From Pseudomonadota bacterium (lineage in GTDB: Bacteria; Pseudomonadota; Gammaproteobacteria; Steroidobacterales; MnTg04), in the NCBI GenBank assembly GCA_022572885.1, contig JACZVC010000008.1, positions 1 to 64,000 on the forward strand: a stretch of DNA of 64,000 nucleotides. Reading direction: 5' to 3'. Positions 26,540 to 36,500 of this stretch are shown here, one piece after another; position 1 is the first letter of the stretch; the number at the start of each line of letters is the position of its first letter. Under the pieces are notes generated by a model. It made no database searches and had not been told where the DNA came from. It was given only the letters and a program-made list of their open reading frames with translations. Both the position numbers and the translations under genes were made by a program.

Positions 26540-27397
26540 CTAGGTTTTTGCGGGACGTTTAAGCTTTAGATACTTTTGAGCGCTCGGTGGAAACGAATCC
26601 AGAAAATCTTGAGCAGCATTGTCCGTAAGCCAACAAGTCGCAGAACTGGCTAACTCATCCGAGTGTTTATCCAGCGCCTTACGAACGAGGTCGGGGAATT
26701 TGGATCTGGATTTGTAATTATTGACCAGGGTTTTTGGCATGTGCTCTAGATTGTACTTCTCGATCACGGCGTTTGCGGCCTTCGTTTGTGAAACGCCAAA
26801 CTCCTCTACTAGCGTCTTCATATCCAGATTGATTCGAGCGCCATCAAGTTGCCGGGTGTGTTCTTGAAGTGGCGATGTCGAACCGCTGCCCTTTGCCTGC
26901 AGTTTCAGTCGCGCCGCAACCAATTCGGGATCTCGGTCGTTCAAAATCTTGCTGAAAGCTTCCGCCAATGGATCAAGAATCCATTGGCCTGGCGCAACGC
27001 CGTTCTCGACCAAAATGACGAACGCATCGAGCAACATGGGCATGTTGCCACTTACACTGTGCTGATACCTCAACTCGTCATACTCGAACCAGTCCTCGAA
27101 TTCGAGCGCTTCTGCCGTTATACAGGGAAGCGGCTCGTCTGCCATACACTCGACGATTCGCTTTAAGTGCTCGATTGCTGATTCAAGTTCTCGACGTTTC
27201 TGTTCGCCGTATTGTTCACAGTCCAGCGACTCAACCACGTCGCTAAGCGCTTTTTGCGCCCTGGAGCGAAGTAGCGGGCGCTCACGTTCATTGTAAGTGC
27301 GCAGAGCCTCGTTGGCATCCTCGACTTCGTCACATGGCTCGAATGGTTCGTTTCCATTTGACGGTTGGCGATCGTCGGACTTATTGGAATTGGACAT
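26540..27397 (-). CDS. Unknown acidic, mostly helical protein
   Basis: 285 residues from the ATG at 27397 (the frame opens with GTG at 27412). The N-terminal 25 residues are low-complexity and polar, followed by charged helices with a coiled-coil tendency (RERPLLRSRAQKALSDVVES). The C-terminal third has an HTH-like stretch (LVEEFGVSQTKAANAVIEKY). No family is recognised. The HTH-like part suggests a regulator or DNA-binding partner of the nearby nucleases. Gaps on both sides are short (72-95 bases) and all neighbours are on the same strand. Confidence 0.7.
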   Translation of the reverse strand: MSNSNKSDDRQPSNGNEPFEPCDEVEDANEALRTYNERERPLLRSRAQKALSDVVESLDCEQYGEQKRRELESAIEHLKRIVECMADEPLPCITAEALEFEDWFEYDELRYQHSVSGNMPMLLDAFVILVENGVAPGQWILDPLAEAFSKILNDRDPELVAARLKLQAKGSGSTSPLQEHTRQLDGARINLDMKTLVEEFGVSQTKAANAVIEKYNLEHMPKTLVNNYKSRSKFPDLVRKALDKHSDELASSATCWLTDNAAQDFLDSFPPSAQKYLKLKRPAKT

Positions 27398-27469
27398 TTG
27401 ACACCAGTTCACCTTTGAGAAGACTAAATGATCCGTTCACTTCGTAGCATTCCCTCAGTGCCTCCAGAA

Positions 27470-28297
27470 TCATAGTTCCCACCGTTGGGATCCCTTGATC
27501 AGCTTGTGGGTCCAGCGCACCACTGGCTCGTCCGCATTAATAACGTACTCCTGTGCTCGCGGATAGGACTGAAAGTAATCCTCCTTCCATGAATTATCTG
27601 TGTGGTAGCTAATCTGCAGATGCCGAAACAACTTGGGATCGAGGGACCATCTGCTTCGCGAGAAACCCAACTTGGTCAAAATAAGCGCGTCCCTAAATTT
27701 GAAGACGCCGGCGCCTTGAACTCCCGCATCGCTACCAAGCGACTTGCTTGCAACGTAAATTACATTTGTTGGCTTCGCCAATCGTTTCTGATTCGCGTGA
27801 GGATGATCCTGGAGCCACTCCGGCAGGTCGACCAGATTATTCGCACAAATAATGTCGCCCACCTGAAGATATCCATAGATCGCATGATATTCGGGGCAAT
27901 CCGTTCGAAATCGCAAACGACTGTCGATCTCCTCAGTATGCCGAAACCACCCATAGAATAAGAACAAATCGCCAACCTGAACGCCCTGGTTTCTTAGATG
28001 GCCAGAGGCGGAGCCTATCTGACCTAACGAGGGCAACCATCCGGCCCCTCTCTTTCGCGCACCTGCAATCAGATCTGGATCGGCGTGGGCTCCTTTGCCA
28101 CCAATCTTCGCCCCGGCGTCCAATTCACCAATGATGCCAGCAATTGTCCTCCCACCCGGTGCTGGTAACGAATCATAGTCAATAGAGTCCAGATCGCTTG
28201 GAATTGGCAGACTGATCATAGTGCCATCTGGGAGTATGGGGTTGGCGTGGCCTCCCACACTGCTGTCAAATCCTTTGCGACTCAGGATGACTTTCAA
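27470..28297 (-). CDS. Nucleotide modification associated domain 3 (Nmad3) protein
   Basis: 275 residues beginning MKVILSRKGFDSSVGGHANP, then ILPDGTMISLPIP, the signature start of Nmad3. Other conserved stretches are GLDPDL-type residues (GAHADPDLIAGA), GDLFLFYGWFR and YLQVGDI. Family members are predicted to act in base modification or its sensing in phage and defence contexts. No catalytic site is proven. The start is TTG, three bases after the Nmad2 stop, and GGAG lies upstream. The exact match of the family start justifies it. It is coupled to the Nmad2 gene. Confidence 0.85.
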   Translation of the reverse strand: MKVILSRKGFDSSVGGHANPILPDGTMISLPIPSDLDSIDYDSLPAPGGRTIAGIIGELDAGAKIGGKGAHADPDLIAGARKRGAGWLPSLGQIGSASGHLRNQGVQVGDLFLFYGWFRHTEEIDSRLRFRTDCPEYHAIYGYLQVGDIICANNLVDLPEWLQDHPHANQKRLAKPTNVIYVASKSLGSDAGVQGAGVFKFRDALILTKLGFSRSRWSLDPKLFRHLQISYHTDNSWKEDYFQSYPRAQEYVINADEPVVRWTHKLIKGSQRWEL

Positions 28298-28299
28298 GT

Positions 28300-28953
28300 T
28301 TAGCCACTCCAGCTATCATCATCTGGCCAATCGTGTGGTGGCGCAATGACCTGTATGCCGTCAGCTTGTTCGAATACGTAGTCGACGAGAAGTTGAACCT
28401 TCTCCTGATCGTGTGTTGGCGCGCCATAAGGGGATACGCCGTTTGGCACCGCTGGCCGCAATTCAACGGGAATATGCAGCGCTTCTCGACCGAAATACAC
28501 GAATCGTTTCCCGATGAGGACGAACTCACCATTGACGTCGCGCTTTCTCGCATCGCCGACGCGACATTTGCTAGAACCATCCCAATGGTGCGGATTACGC
28601 TGTTGCTCAAAGTCGGAGGGCAGCACTGCGCCCGGTAGCCGTGGTTTATAGATATTGTCGCCGGCTCGGCGCACTGCCAGCTCTGAATCTGGGCTCGATC
28701 TCTTGTCGGCGAATCGGTCGTCCTCAAAGTAATCCGCGATACTAAGCTTCTCACCGACGTGCATGATATAGATCAGTCTTTCCCCTCCTGGTCGATCGCC
28801 ACATAGACTCGTGGATGTAAATCCGGCGATCCAATCCCCCTCGACCCTTTTTTGGCGCATTTTCGGCTTGCAGGTCGCGAGTGTCAGAAAACTCCAGAAC
28901 GGATTCGGTGCGAAACCAGTGTCGTGAGTCAACTTATAAGAGTAGAGCGACAT
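28300..28953 (-). CDS. Nucleotide modification associated domain 2 (Nmad2) protein
   Basis: 217 residues beginning MSLYSYKLTHDTGFAPNPFW, with LATCKPKMRQ, VEGDWIAGFTS and the RLIYIMHVGEKLSIADYFED block. This is the Nmad2 pattern, a domain often beside Nmad3 in putative DNA-modification or defence loci. The two genes are two bases apart, Nmad2 first. Mechanism unknown; ligand or modified-base binding is the published prediction. The gap of 230 bases to the divergent STAND gene should hold promoters for both directions. Confidence 0.85.
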   Translation of the reverse strand: MSLYSYKLTHDTGFAPNPFWSFLTLATCKPKMRQKRVEGDWIAGFTSTSLCGDRPGGERLIYIMHVGEKLSIADYFEDDRFADKRSSPDSELAVRRAGDNIYKPRLPGAVLPSDFEQQRNPHHWDGSSKCRVGDARKRDVNGEFVLIGKRFVYFGREALHIPVELRPAVPNGVSPYGAPTHDQEKVQLLVDYVFEQADGIQVIAPPHDWPDDDSWSG

Positions 28954-29183
28954 CTATCGATTACCCAGTGATCAATCGTCCCATATTCACGCTACAATAC
29001 TCCGATTCCAAGTAATAATGCGTGGCACGTTTCAAGATATCACTGCGAATCAGGACGAAGCGTAGTCAGCACATTTTGGGGCTTGCGCCTGCATTTAGTC
29101 GCTCGCATTAGTAAGATTTTGACGGGCATCTTTACCGAATCTGTGGCTGAGAAACCGATGTATAGGATGTAAGCTCCGACCTA

Positions 29184-32100
29184 ATGACAGATTATCTCGA
29201 TTTGGGCCGTCAATTCATGCCATTCCAGGACGAAGAGTCTTGGGAGGTGCAGTATCAGTCTTTCTTGTCCGATGAGTTCTATGGTTGTGAGGGCTGGCCG
29301 AGCCTGCTTGAGAACAAGCGCATAGTAATACTGGCGGAAGCAGGCGCAGGAAAGACCGCAGAAATGCGCGAGAAAGCTATGGCGCTAGTCCATGCCGGGT
29401 CAACCGCGTTTTTCGCGACAGTCAACGAACTTGCAGTAGCTCCGTTTTCGGACTCTCTTTTTACAGCCAAAGAGAAACAGCGGTTTCATGACTGGCTCAA
29501 TGGCAATTGCGAAGCAATTTTCTTTCTGGACTCCGTCGACGAAGCACGCTTGTCAGGCCGTAGTTTGCGAAGCGCATTGTCTCGGCTTGCTAATGACATA
29601 GAAGGGCACGCCGCCCGTGCCACGATTTTGATTTCGTGCCGCGTCAGCGACTGGCGGGCGACACAAGATCTAAACACAGTAAAGGAGATTCTCTGTAAGC
29701 CGTCAGAGGTTCCGTCCGAAGATTGGCCTTTGCCGCCGGGCGGCGATGACGAGGCATTATATGCGCCACTTTTCTCGGACACCCGAGAGGCCGAAGAAAA
29801 TGAAGAGCAAACAACGCCGATAAGTTACGAGCTCCATGTGGTAGCGCTTGCCCCGCTAACCTTGAAGCAAGCTAAGCGCTTGGCGGAATTCGTCGGCGTG
29901 TCAAATTCAGAAGAGTTCATCCAAGCAGTACGGGATGCGGACGCTGAGGATCTTGTTAACCGACCTCAAGACTTGCTCAATTTGGCCAGCCTTTGGCGGG
30001 ATAGAACATCTGTCGGATCAAAGTACGAAATTTTGAAGTGGTCGATCGTCCAACGACTTCGCGAGACAAACTTAGATCTTAGCGCGATAGATGCTCTGTC
30101 CGAAGAAAGCGCACATGTTGGCGCGAAAGCTGTTGCAGCCGCTCTAACTTTCGGACAGAGGCGTTTCATTGCCTGGCCTTTGGATACGCCGACGAGCGCC
30201 GCCGACGCTCTTTCGTTGAACCCGCAAGATGTACTTCAAGACTGGAGTGGACAACTTCAAAAAACGTTGCTTAATCGTGCCCTGTTCGATCCAGCTTCTC
30301 ATGGGCGTGTACGGTTCCATCATCGGTCTGTACAAGAGTTGCTATGCGCGGAATGGCTATGCGATCAATTGAGCGCCGGCTGCCCTATACGACGAATATG
30401 GGCGTTGCTTGCCGAAGAAAAGTACGGAAGTGTTCGCATCCGTCCGGCTATGCGTCCGGTTACCGCGTGGCTAGCCCAACTTAACACTCACATCCGCCAT
30501 TTAGTATTGCGAGTTTCGCCTGATCTGCTAATCGAAGGAGGCGATCCAGAACTGCTTCCGATCGCAGCACGCGAGACTGTTCTAGCAAAGTTCGCGGAGA
30601 CCTATCGCGGGCGAAACGATGCTGGCGTAAGCATCGATATCGATCAGATTGAACGGCTAGCTGATCCGGTGCTGGCCAAAAAGATCAGGGCGTTATGGAA
30701 CGAGGGTGCCAAAGACGGGGAATTGCGGGAGTTACTATTGCGAATTATCTGGATTGGTAAGATCAAAGCTTGTAGCGACATCGCGCTACGTTCCGCAATG
30801 AGCAGATGGGGATACTACGAACGCTTGCTGGGTGCCAAGGCAATTGCTGAGTTCGGCAATTCGAGTCAACGACGAAAACTTGCGGACCATCTGATCAAAT
30901 ATGCCAGAACTTATCCGAAAAAGGCCTTCGCGGAAGCTCTACAGGCCGTCTTTCCATCGACACTTACTATTGATGAGCTTGAAGAACTGATCCGGAAATC
31001 TCCGCCAGACAACATGAAGGCCATTCATTCTGGTTTGTACTATGGGCTCACAACAATCGTACAAAGTGCTTATTTGCCAGACAAAGAGGGACTTGTAATT
31101 CTCCTTCAAAATCTTGCTATGGAAAAGCCGTGGATAGATCAACGTTATAGACACTTCTCCAAGCGATTCACAGGCGTGCGAGCACCACTAGCAGATCTCT
31201 GTGCTCGATTGATTCGAGACGCAGATAGTGCAGAGGTGACCGAAAGAGTTGCTGAAGCGACTCGTTTAGTCGGCCGAATATCGGCTCACTCCGGTGAGTT
31301 TCAGATAGAAAAGTCCGCCGAACGTCTTTCGAAAGCTGTGTCCAACAATAGCGCGGTTAACCGCCAATTGTATTGGAGTGCCGTTAAAGAGCAGCGAGCG
31401 AAAAACGTCGACCTTTGGGGGCATTTGGCCGTCAACCCGTATGGCGAGCTGTGGCGAATTCAAGAGAAGGATCTTGACTGGCTATTATCTGACCTGATGA
31501 CTCGGACTCATTCCAATGACAAAACGATGGCACTTGGTGCTTCACTGCAGGCTTGGAATGCGAGCGGTCGAGACCCAAAAATACTCGAGAAAATCCAAGG
31601 CGCTGTAGCCGGATCGGCCGAACTTGAGAGCCAGCTTGAGAGCACGCTCAACCCGCCGGCTCGCGAAGAAGAAGAATGGGAAAGAGAACATGCGGAACAA
31701 ACTGCCGAGTTAAAGGCGCGTCGCGAAGCGGATCGTTCGAAAGTTAAAGAAAGCTGGAGGGAGTTCCGAGATCGTCTCGTCTCCGATCCAACAAGGCTAG
31801 CCGATGGAAAAGCGGTCAATGATCTGTATCACCTTGCGCGATGGCTCGGGCTTCGCAACCGTCGTGATTCATATTCGCTCTCGGATTGGCAGTCTCTTGC
31901 ATCGGCGTTTTCGCCTGAGGTGGCCGAATCTGCTCGACTTGGATTTATTGCGTACTGGCGCACCTATGATCCAGGAGTGGCGAAAGCGCGCAAGAGCTCA
32001 ACGCCAGTATTAGCCTTAATCGCATTGATCGGATTGGAGATCGAGTCCAAAGAAAGTCCCAATTTCCTGACAGGTTGCACAAAAGATGAAGTTGCCTGTG

Positions 32101-33515
32101 CGACTGTGCTAGCACTATATGAAATGAATGGATTTCCTGACTGGGCACCCAATCTGTGGATTAGCCAGCCCAAAACTGCAGAACGTGTCTTGCGCAATGA
32201 AGCGCGATGGGAGCTCGCTAGGACTGCGAGGCAAGGCGCTGCGCACCATGTCATCGCTATTTTTGCCTACGCAGAAGAGCCGTTCCGGTCTTTGGCCGCA
32301 AACTGGATGTTGTGCGAGCTAGAGGAAAAAACGCCAAGAAACGATGCCGCGCTGTCACGAGCGCTGGACGTTATCGCGGGCGCGGAAAGAGACTTCACTA
32401 GTCGTTTAGCGTTACTAGCAGCGTCTAGATTTGGATCAGAGCGCAGAATTTCGCGCCGTCTAGTATGGCTCGCGATTTGGTTGGGAGTGGATTCTAATTC
32501 GGCGCTCGATCATTTGGATTTATGGATCAAGAAGCAAAGGGCGAAATCGAAACAAGACGATCTCGTGATGAATCTCTTAAACGGTATGTTTGATAGCGGA
32601 GTCTATCGATTCGGCTCACAGTATCGCGATTTTGCCAAATTCGAATCTGTCACGCGTCTACTACGAATCGCGTATGCACACGTTCGGCGAGACGACGATA
32701 GGGAACATGAGGGGTCGTATTCACCAAACGCCCGCGACAACGCAGAACAAGCTCGTAGCAATCTTCTTGGCATTCTTCTGGAGATTCCCGGCGAACAGAC
32801 CTACTGGCAGCTTATCGAGATGAGCGAGGAGCCGAACTTTGAAACAGTAAGTGAGCGGTTTCGAGTCTTGGCAGACCGTCGCGCAACTGCGGATGCCGAC
32901 CTGGTGCCCTGGAAGCCTGCCGATGTCGTACGATTCCAAAGAGACTTCGAACGGGCTCCATCGACACTGGAAGATTTGCACCAAGTCGTTCTCGACCGAC
33001 TTTGGGACATTGAAGACGAAATGCAAGTCGGCCGGTTCAGTGGCAAAGCCGCGTTGCGACAGGACCACCTAGAGCGAGCGGAGGAAAGGGTAGTCCAGCT
33101 TGGCATAGCAGAGCAGTTGCGCCTGCGTGCAAGTGGCGCCTATTCGTTGGAGCGGGAACCCGAACTGGAGTCACACGATGAACCGGATATTAGTATACAA
33201 AGAGCGGGGATCGAGGAGGCCCTTCCCGTTGAGATCAAAGTTGCAGATAGTTGGTCATGTACTCAGCTAACCGAAGCAATATCTGGCCAACTGATTGGCC
33301 AATACATGCGACCACGATCAGCGACTTGCGGGCATCTTGTCATTACGCACCACGGCAAGAAGCGCTACTGGCGTCCCGGTAAAGGGTGTCCCCAATTAGA
33401 CTTTCCACGCCTTGTGCAGTCCCTTCAAGCGAAGGCAGATGAGTTTGCTAATGCCGATTCCGACATCGATCGAGTATCGGTTACGGGCATCGATCTAACT
33501 GAATCGCTAAATTAG
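29184..33515 (+). CDS. Large STAND-type NTPase with C-terminal PD-(D/E)xK-like nuclease
   Basis: 1443 residues. P-loop ILAEAGAGKTAEM (Walker A about 51-58) lies near the N-terminus, Walker B EAIFFLDSVDEA at about 110-121 and a sensor strand TILISCRVSDW near 147-157. This is NACHT/AAA-like STAND architecture. A long alpha-helical repeat region of about 900 residues follows, the usual sensor part. Near the end DEPDISIQ, then LPVEIKVADSW (Asp about 1334, Glu about 1350, Lys about 1352) and a Gln-rich helix (TEAISGQLIGQYM) form a PD-(D/E)xK-like site, and a GHLVITHHGKKRYW strand follows. Effector and sensor order is the reverse of most Avs proteins. No Shine-Dalgarno is evident. Its stop overlaps the hsdR stop. 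Probably a phage sensor with a suicide or anti-DNA nuclease (inferred). Confidence 0.82.
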   Translation: MTDYLDLGRQFMPFQDEESWEVQYQSFLSDEFYGCEGWPSLLENKRIVILAEAGAGKTAEMREKAMALVHAGSTAFFATVNELAVAPFSDSLFTAKEKQRFHDWLNGNCEAIFFLDSVDEARLSGRSLRSALSRLANDIEGHAARATILISCRVSDWRATQDLNTVKEILCKPSEVPSEDWPLPPGGDDEALYAPLFSDTREAEENEEQTTPISYELHVVALAPLTLKQAKRLAEFVGVSNSEEFIQAVRDADAEDLVNRPQDLLNLASLWRDRTSVGSKYEILKWSIVQRLRETNLDLSAIDALSEESAHVGAKAVAAALTFGQRRFIAWPLDTPTSAADALSLNPQDVLQDWSGQLQKTLLNRALFDPASHGRVRFHHRSVQELLCAEWLCDQLSAGCPIRRIWALLAEEKYGSVRIRPAMRPVTAWLAQLNTHIRHLVLRVSPDLLIEGGDPELLPIAARETVLAKFAETYRGRNDAGVSIDIDQIERLADPVLAKKIRALWNEGAKDGELRELLLRIIWIGKIKACSDIALRSAMSRWGYYERLLGAKAIAEFGNSSQRRKLADHLIKYARTYPKKAFAEALQAVFPSTLTIDELEELIRKSPPDNMKAIHSGLYYGLTTIVQSAYLPDKEGLVILLQNLAMEKPWIDQRYRHFSKRFTGVRAPLADLCARLIRDADSAEVTERVAEATRLVGRISAHSGEFQIEKSAERLSKAVSNNSAVNRQLYWSAVKEQRAKNVDLWGHLAVNPYGELWRIQEKDLDWLLSDLMTRTHSNDKTMALGASLQAWNASGRDPKILEKIQGAVAGSAELESQLESTLNPPAREEEEWEREHAEQTAELKARREADRSKVKESWREFRDRLVSDPTRLADGKAVNDLYHLARWLGLRNRRDSYSLSDWQSLASAFSPEVAESARLGFIAYWRTYDPGVAKARKSSTPVLALIALIGLEIESKESPNFLTGCTKDEVACATVLALYEMNGFPDWAPNLWISQPKTAERVLRNEARWELARTARQGAAHHVIAIFAYAEEPFRSLAANWMLCELEEKTPRNDAALSRALDVIAGAERDFTSRLALLAASRFGSERRISRRLVWLAIWLGVDSNSALDHLDLWIKKQRAKSKQDDLVMNLLNGMFDSGVYRFGSQYRDFAKFESVTRLLRIAYAHVRRDDDREHEGSYSPNARDNAEQARSNLLGILLEIPGEQTYWQLIEMSEEPNFETVSERFRVLADRRATADADLVPWKPADVVRFQRDFERAPSTLEDLHQVVLDRLWDIEDEMQVGRFSGKAALRQDHLERAEERVVQLGIAEQLRLRASGAYSLEREPELESHDEPDISIQRAGIEEALPVEIKVADSWSCTQLTEAISGQLIGQYMRPRSATCGHLVITHHGKKRYWRPGKGCPQLDFPRLVQSLQAKADEFANADSDIDRVSVTGIDLTESLN

Positions 33516-36500
33516 CCGGCTTCAGCGTTTTGATTCTTCAATAATTTCTCAAACCAAACGACCGCCGCCTCGCCCTCCTTCTTAACGACCTCGTCTATAG
33601 TACGACTGTGTCGAATTACATTTCGCAATTCAGCCATTTGGCCTAATCGCTTTTGCAAAACCAACTTTTGCCCGAGCTTGGGCTCGAATCTCGGCCAAAG
33701 ATCCTTGCTCACTATCGCCGCCTCTAGCTCCCTCAAATCGAAAAACTCCAAGACAGATTCAGTAGTTTGATAATCTTCGCGTTTCTTCGTGGCGTCTTTC
33801 TTCAATAACCCGGCAATTCGCTCGTTAGCTTTTTCAACGACGTGGTTCGGAAAAGACTTCGGATCCGGCCCGATCGATTCTGCAATCAATTTTCTCAGCG
33901 ACAGCTCAACACTCTCGATCGATTCATCGAGATGCCGGACGGAGACTTCCTGATATCCCGAGTCCTCGTAGGTCAGCCCAAACACAGTATCTGTCAGCCA
34001 ATGCCTGAATGACTCGTTATCCTGAAACTGCTTGAACAACTGCGCATCGTCCGAGAATAGCGCCGTTACAACTTGCTTGAGCGCCTTATCATGCTCAATT
34101 CGCGCATTCTGCTTATCCGAATGCTTCTTGGCATTTTGGTAGGCTTGATCGGCGGACACCCTACGCGGTAACTCATCGATGATGCGCTGCTCCATACGCT
34201 CTATGTCATCAAATAGCCCGCCAAACTGGTCGTTGAACGACTTGATAATATTTGACAGGCGGTCCATCTCCGGCTCGGCTACTCGTCCGCCACCGGATGT
34301 CGGCACTGGCCCGATTTCCGCGTCCTCGTCGGGCAATGCTATGGCCATAGTTGCTTTTTTCTCGGCTCGATAGCTGTCCATATCGATCGCCTCGAGAATA
34401 CCTTTCGAGAGATCCTCTTCAATTGGCGCTGGAAGTTTCGGTATTAGGAAATTGAGAAAAATTGAGAGCTTCTCCCAGTCCTGCAAACCATAGTCCAATA
34501 TTGTTGCAAGGAAATCGTATGTTCTAGTAAATGCCTTGGCCTTGCCTTTGAAATCAACCTGGCCGTCCTCATCCAGGTCGGTAACGTATACCGCAACACA
34601 CGCATCCAATATCGGGTCGAGCATATCGCGATCGGCACCTCCTAAGTAGCGCTCCACCACCGTGTCAATCTGCAGCTGCGCATATACCTGGTAAGCATCT
34701 AAATCAGCTTTCAAAGAGTGTAGTTTGTCAGGGTCAGTCTCTTTGCTAAGTATGGTGGTCCGATAGTAATCTGCGAAGGAGTCTTCGATCGTGTCCGTAT
34801 CGTTCTGGAAATCCAAAACGAAGACGTCGTGTTTCTTCGGATGGGATCGATTAAGGCGCGAAAGCGTCTGTACCGCCTTGATCCCAGATAACATCTTGTC
34901 GACGTACATCGTATGCAGCAGCGGCTCGTCATAACCCATCTGGAATTTATCGGCACAGACAAGGAAGCGATACGGGTCTTCCTGAATCCTGTCAGGAATG
35001 TCGTTACTGGAAAAACTATTTAGCTTTGCTTCGGTAACCTTTTCGCCCTTGTAGACCGGTTCTCCCGAGAAGGCGACGATCGCCTTATACGGGCTCTTAT
35101 TTGTCTCCAAGTATTGTTGAATGGCGAAGTAATACTTTATCGCTCGTTGAATACCGTCAGTGACTACCATCGCCCTTGCTTGCCCGCCAATCTTTCGCTG
35201 CCCAATCACCTGCTCTACAAAGTGATCGACCATGATTTCCGCTTTCTCTCGGATGGCTGTTTCGTGGCCTTCAACGTAGCGGCGCAGCTTCTTGCGCGCC
35301 TTTTTCACATCGAATTCAGGGTCGCCCTCAATCGTTTTAGCTAATCGATAGTAACTCTTGACCGGCGTGTAATACTTCAAGACATCAAGAATGAATCCTT
35401 CCTGGATTGCCTGTTTCATGGTGTAACTGTGGAAGGGTCTATGCTTGATTTCGTCGCCCACGCGATACGGAATACCGAACAACTGCAAGGTCTTGTTTTT
35501 CGGCGTCGCCGTGAAAGCGAAGTAGCTGGCATTCGTAAGCAATTTCCGCGATTCAATAATCTTATTGATTTTGTCCTCTGTTGTTTCTTCCTCCTCGGCC
35601 GGCCTTTCGTCCGCTAATGCCATATTCATTTTGGCTGCTGTACGCCCGCCTTGGCTCGAATGAGCTTCGTCAATAATGATCGCGAATCGCTTGCCGCGAT
35701 GTTCCTCGCCGATTGTATCCAGTACGAACGGGAAGGTTTGTACTGTTGATATGACGATTTTCTTGCCGTCTTTGAGGTATTTCGCCAATTGCTTGGTCTT
35801 GGAGGCGCCGTCACCCTCCTTCACCGCGCCGATGATCGAAGAAACCTGTGCGAAGGCTTTGATGGTCTCGCGAATCTGCTTATCGAGAATCCGCCGATCT
35901 GTAATGACGATGATGGTGTCGAATACATCAGCGCCTGCTTGGCGCAGCCCGATTAGCTGATGCGCCAGCCAGGCGATCGAGTTGGACTTGCCGCTGCCGG
36001 CTGAATGCTGGACCAGGTACCGCTTACCTGCGCCACTCCATGCCGCGTCGGCCAGCAGCTTGCGAACGACATCGAGCTGTTGGTATCTGGGGAATATTTG
36101 TACTCGTTTCTTTTTGCCCGTCTTTTCATTCTTTTCTTCCACGATCTGTGCGTAGTTCTCAAGGATATCGGTCAAACCACCGGGCGTAAGGATTCGCCGC
36201 CACAGGTAGTCGGTTTTGATTCCATAGGGATTCGGTGGGTTACCCGCCCCGTGATTCCAACCCTGGTTGAACGGCAAGAACCACGAGGCTTTTGCCATCC
36301 CTTTGGTGCCCTTCAGGTGTGTGCACATCCGCACTTCGTGGTCATCCATTGCGAAATGCACGACGCAGCGCCCAAAAAGGAATAGTGTCTCTCGCGGGTC
36401 ACGATCGCGTTTGTATTGTTCCTCTGCATCTTCGGCGGTTTGCTTCGTGAGGCTGTTCTTTAGCTCGAAGGTCGCTACGGGCAAACCGTTGATAAACAGC

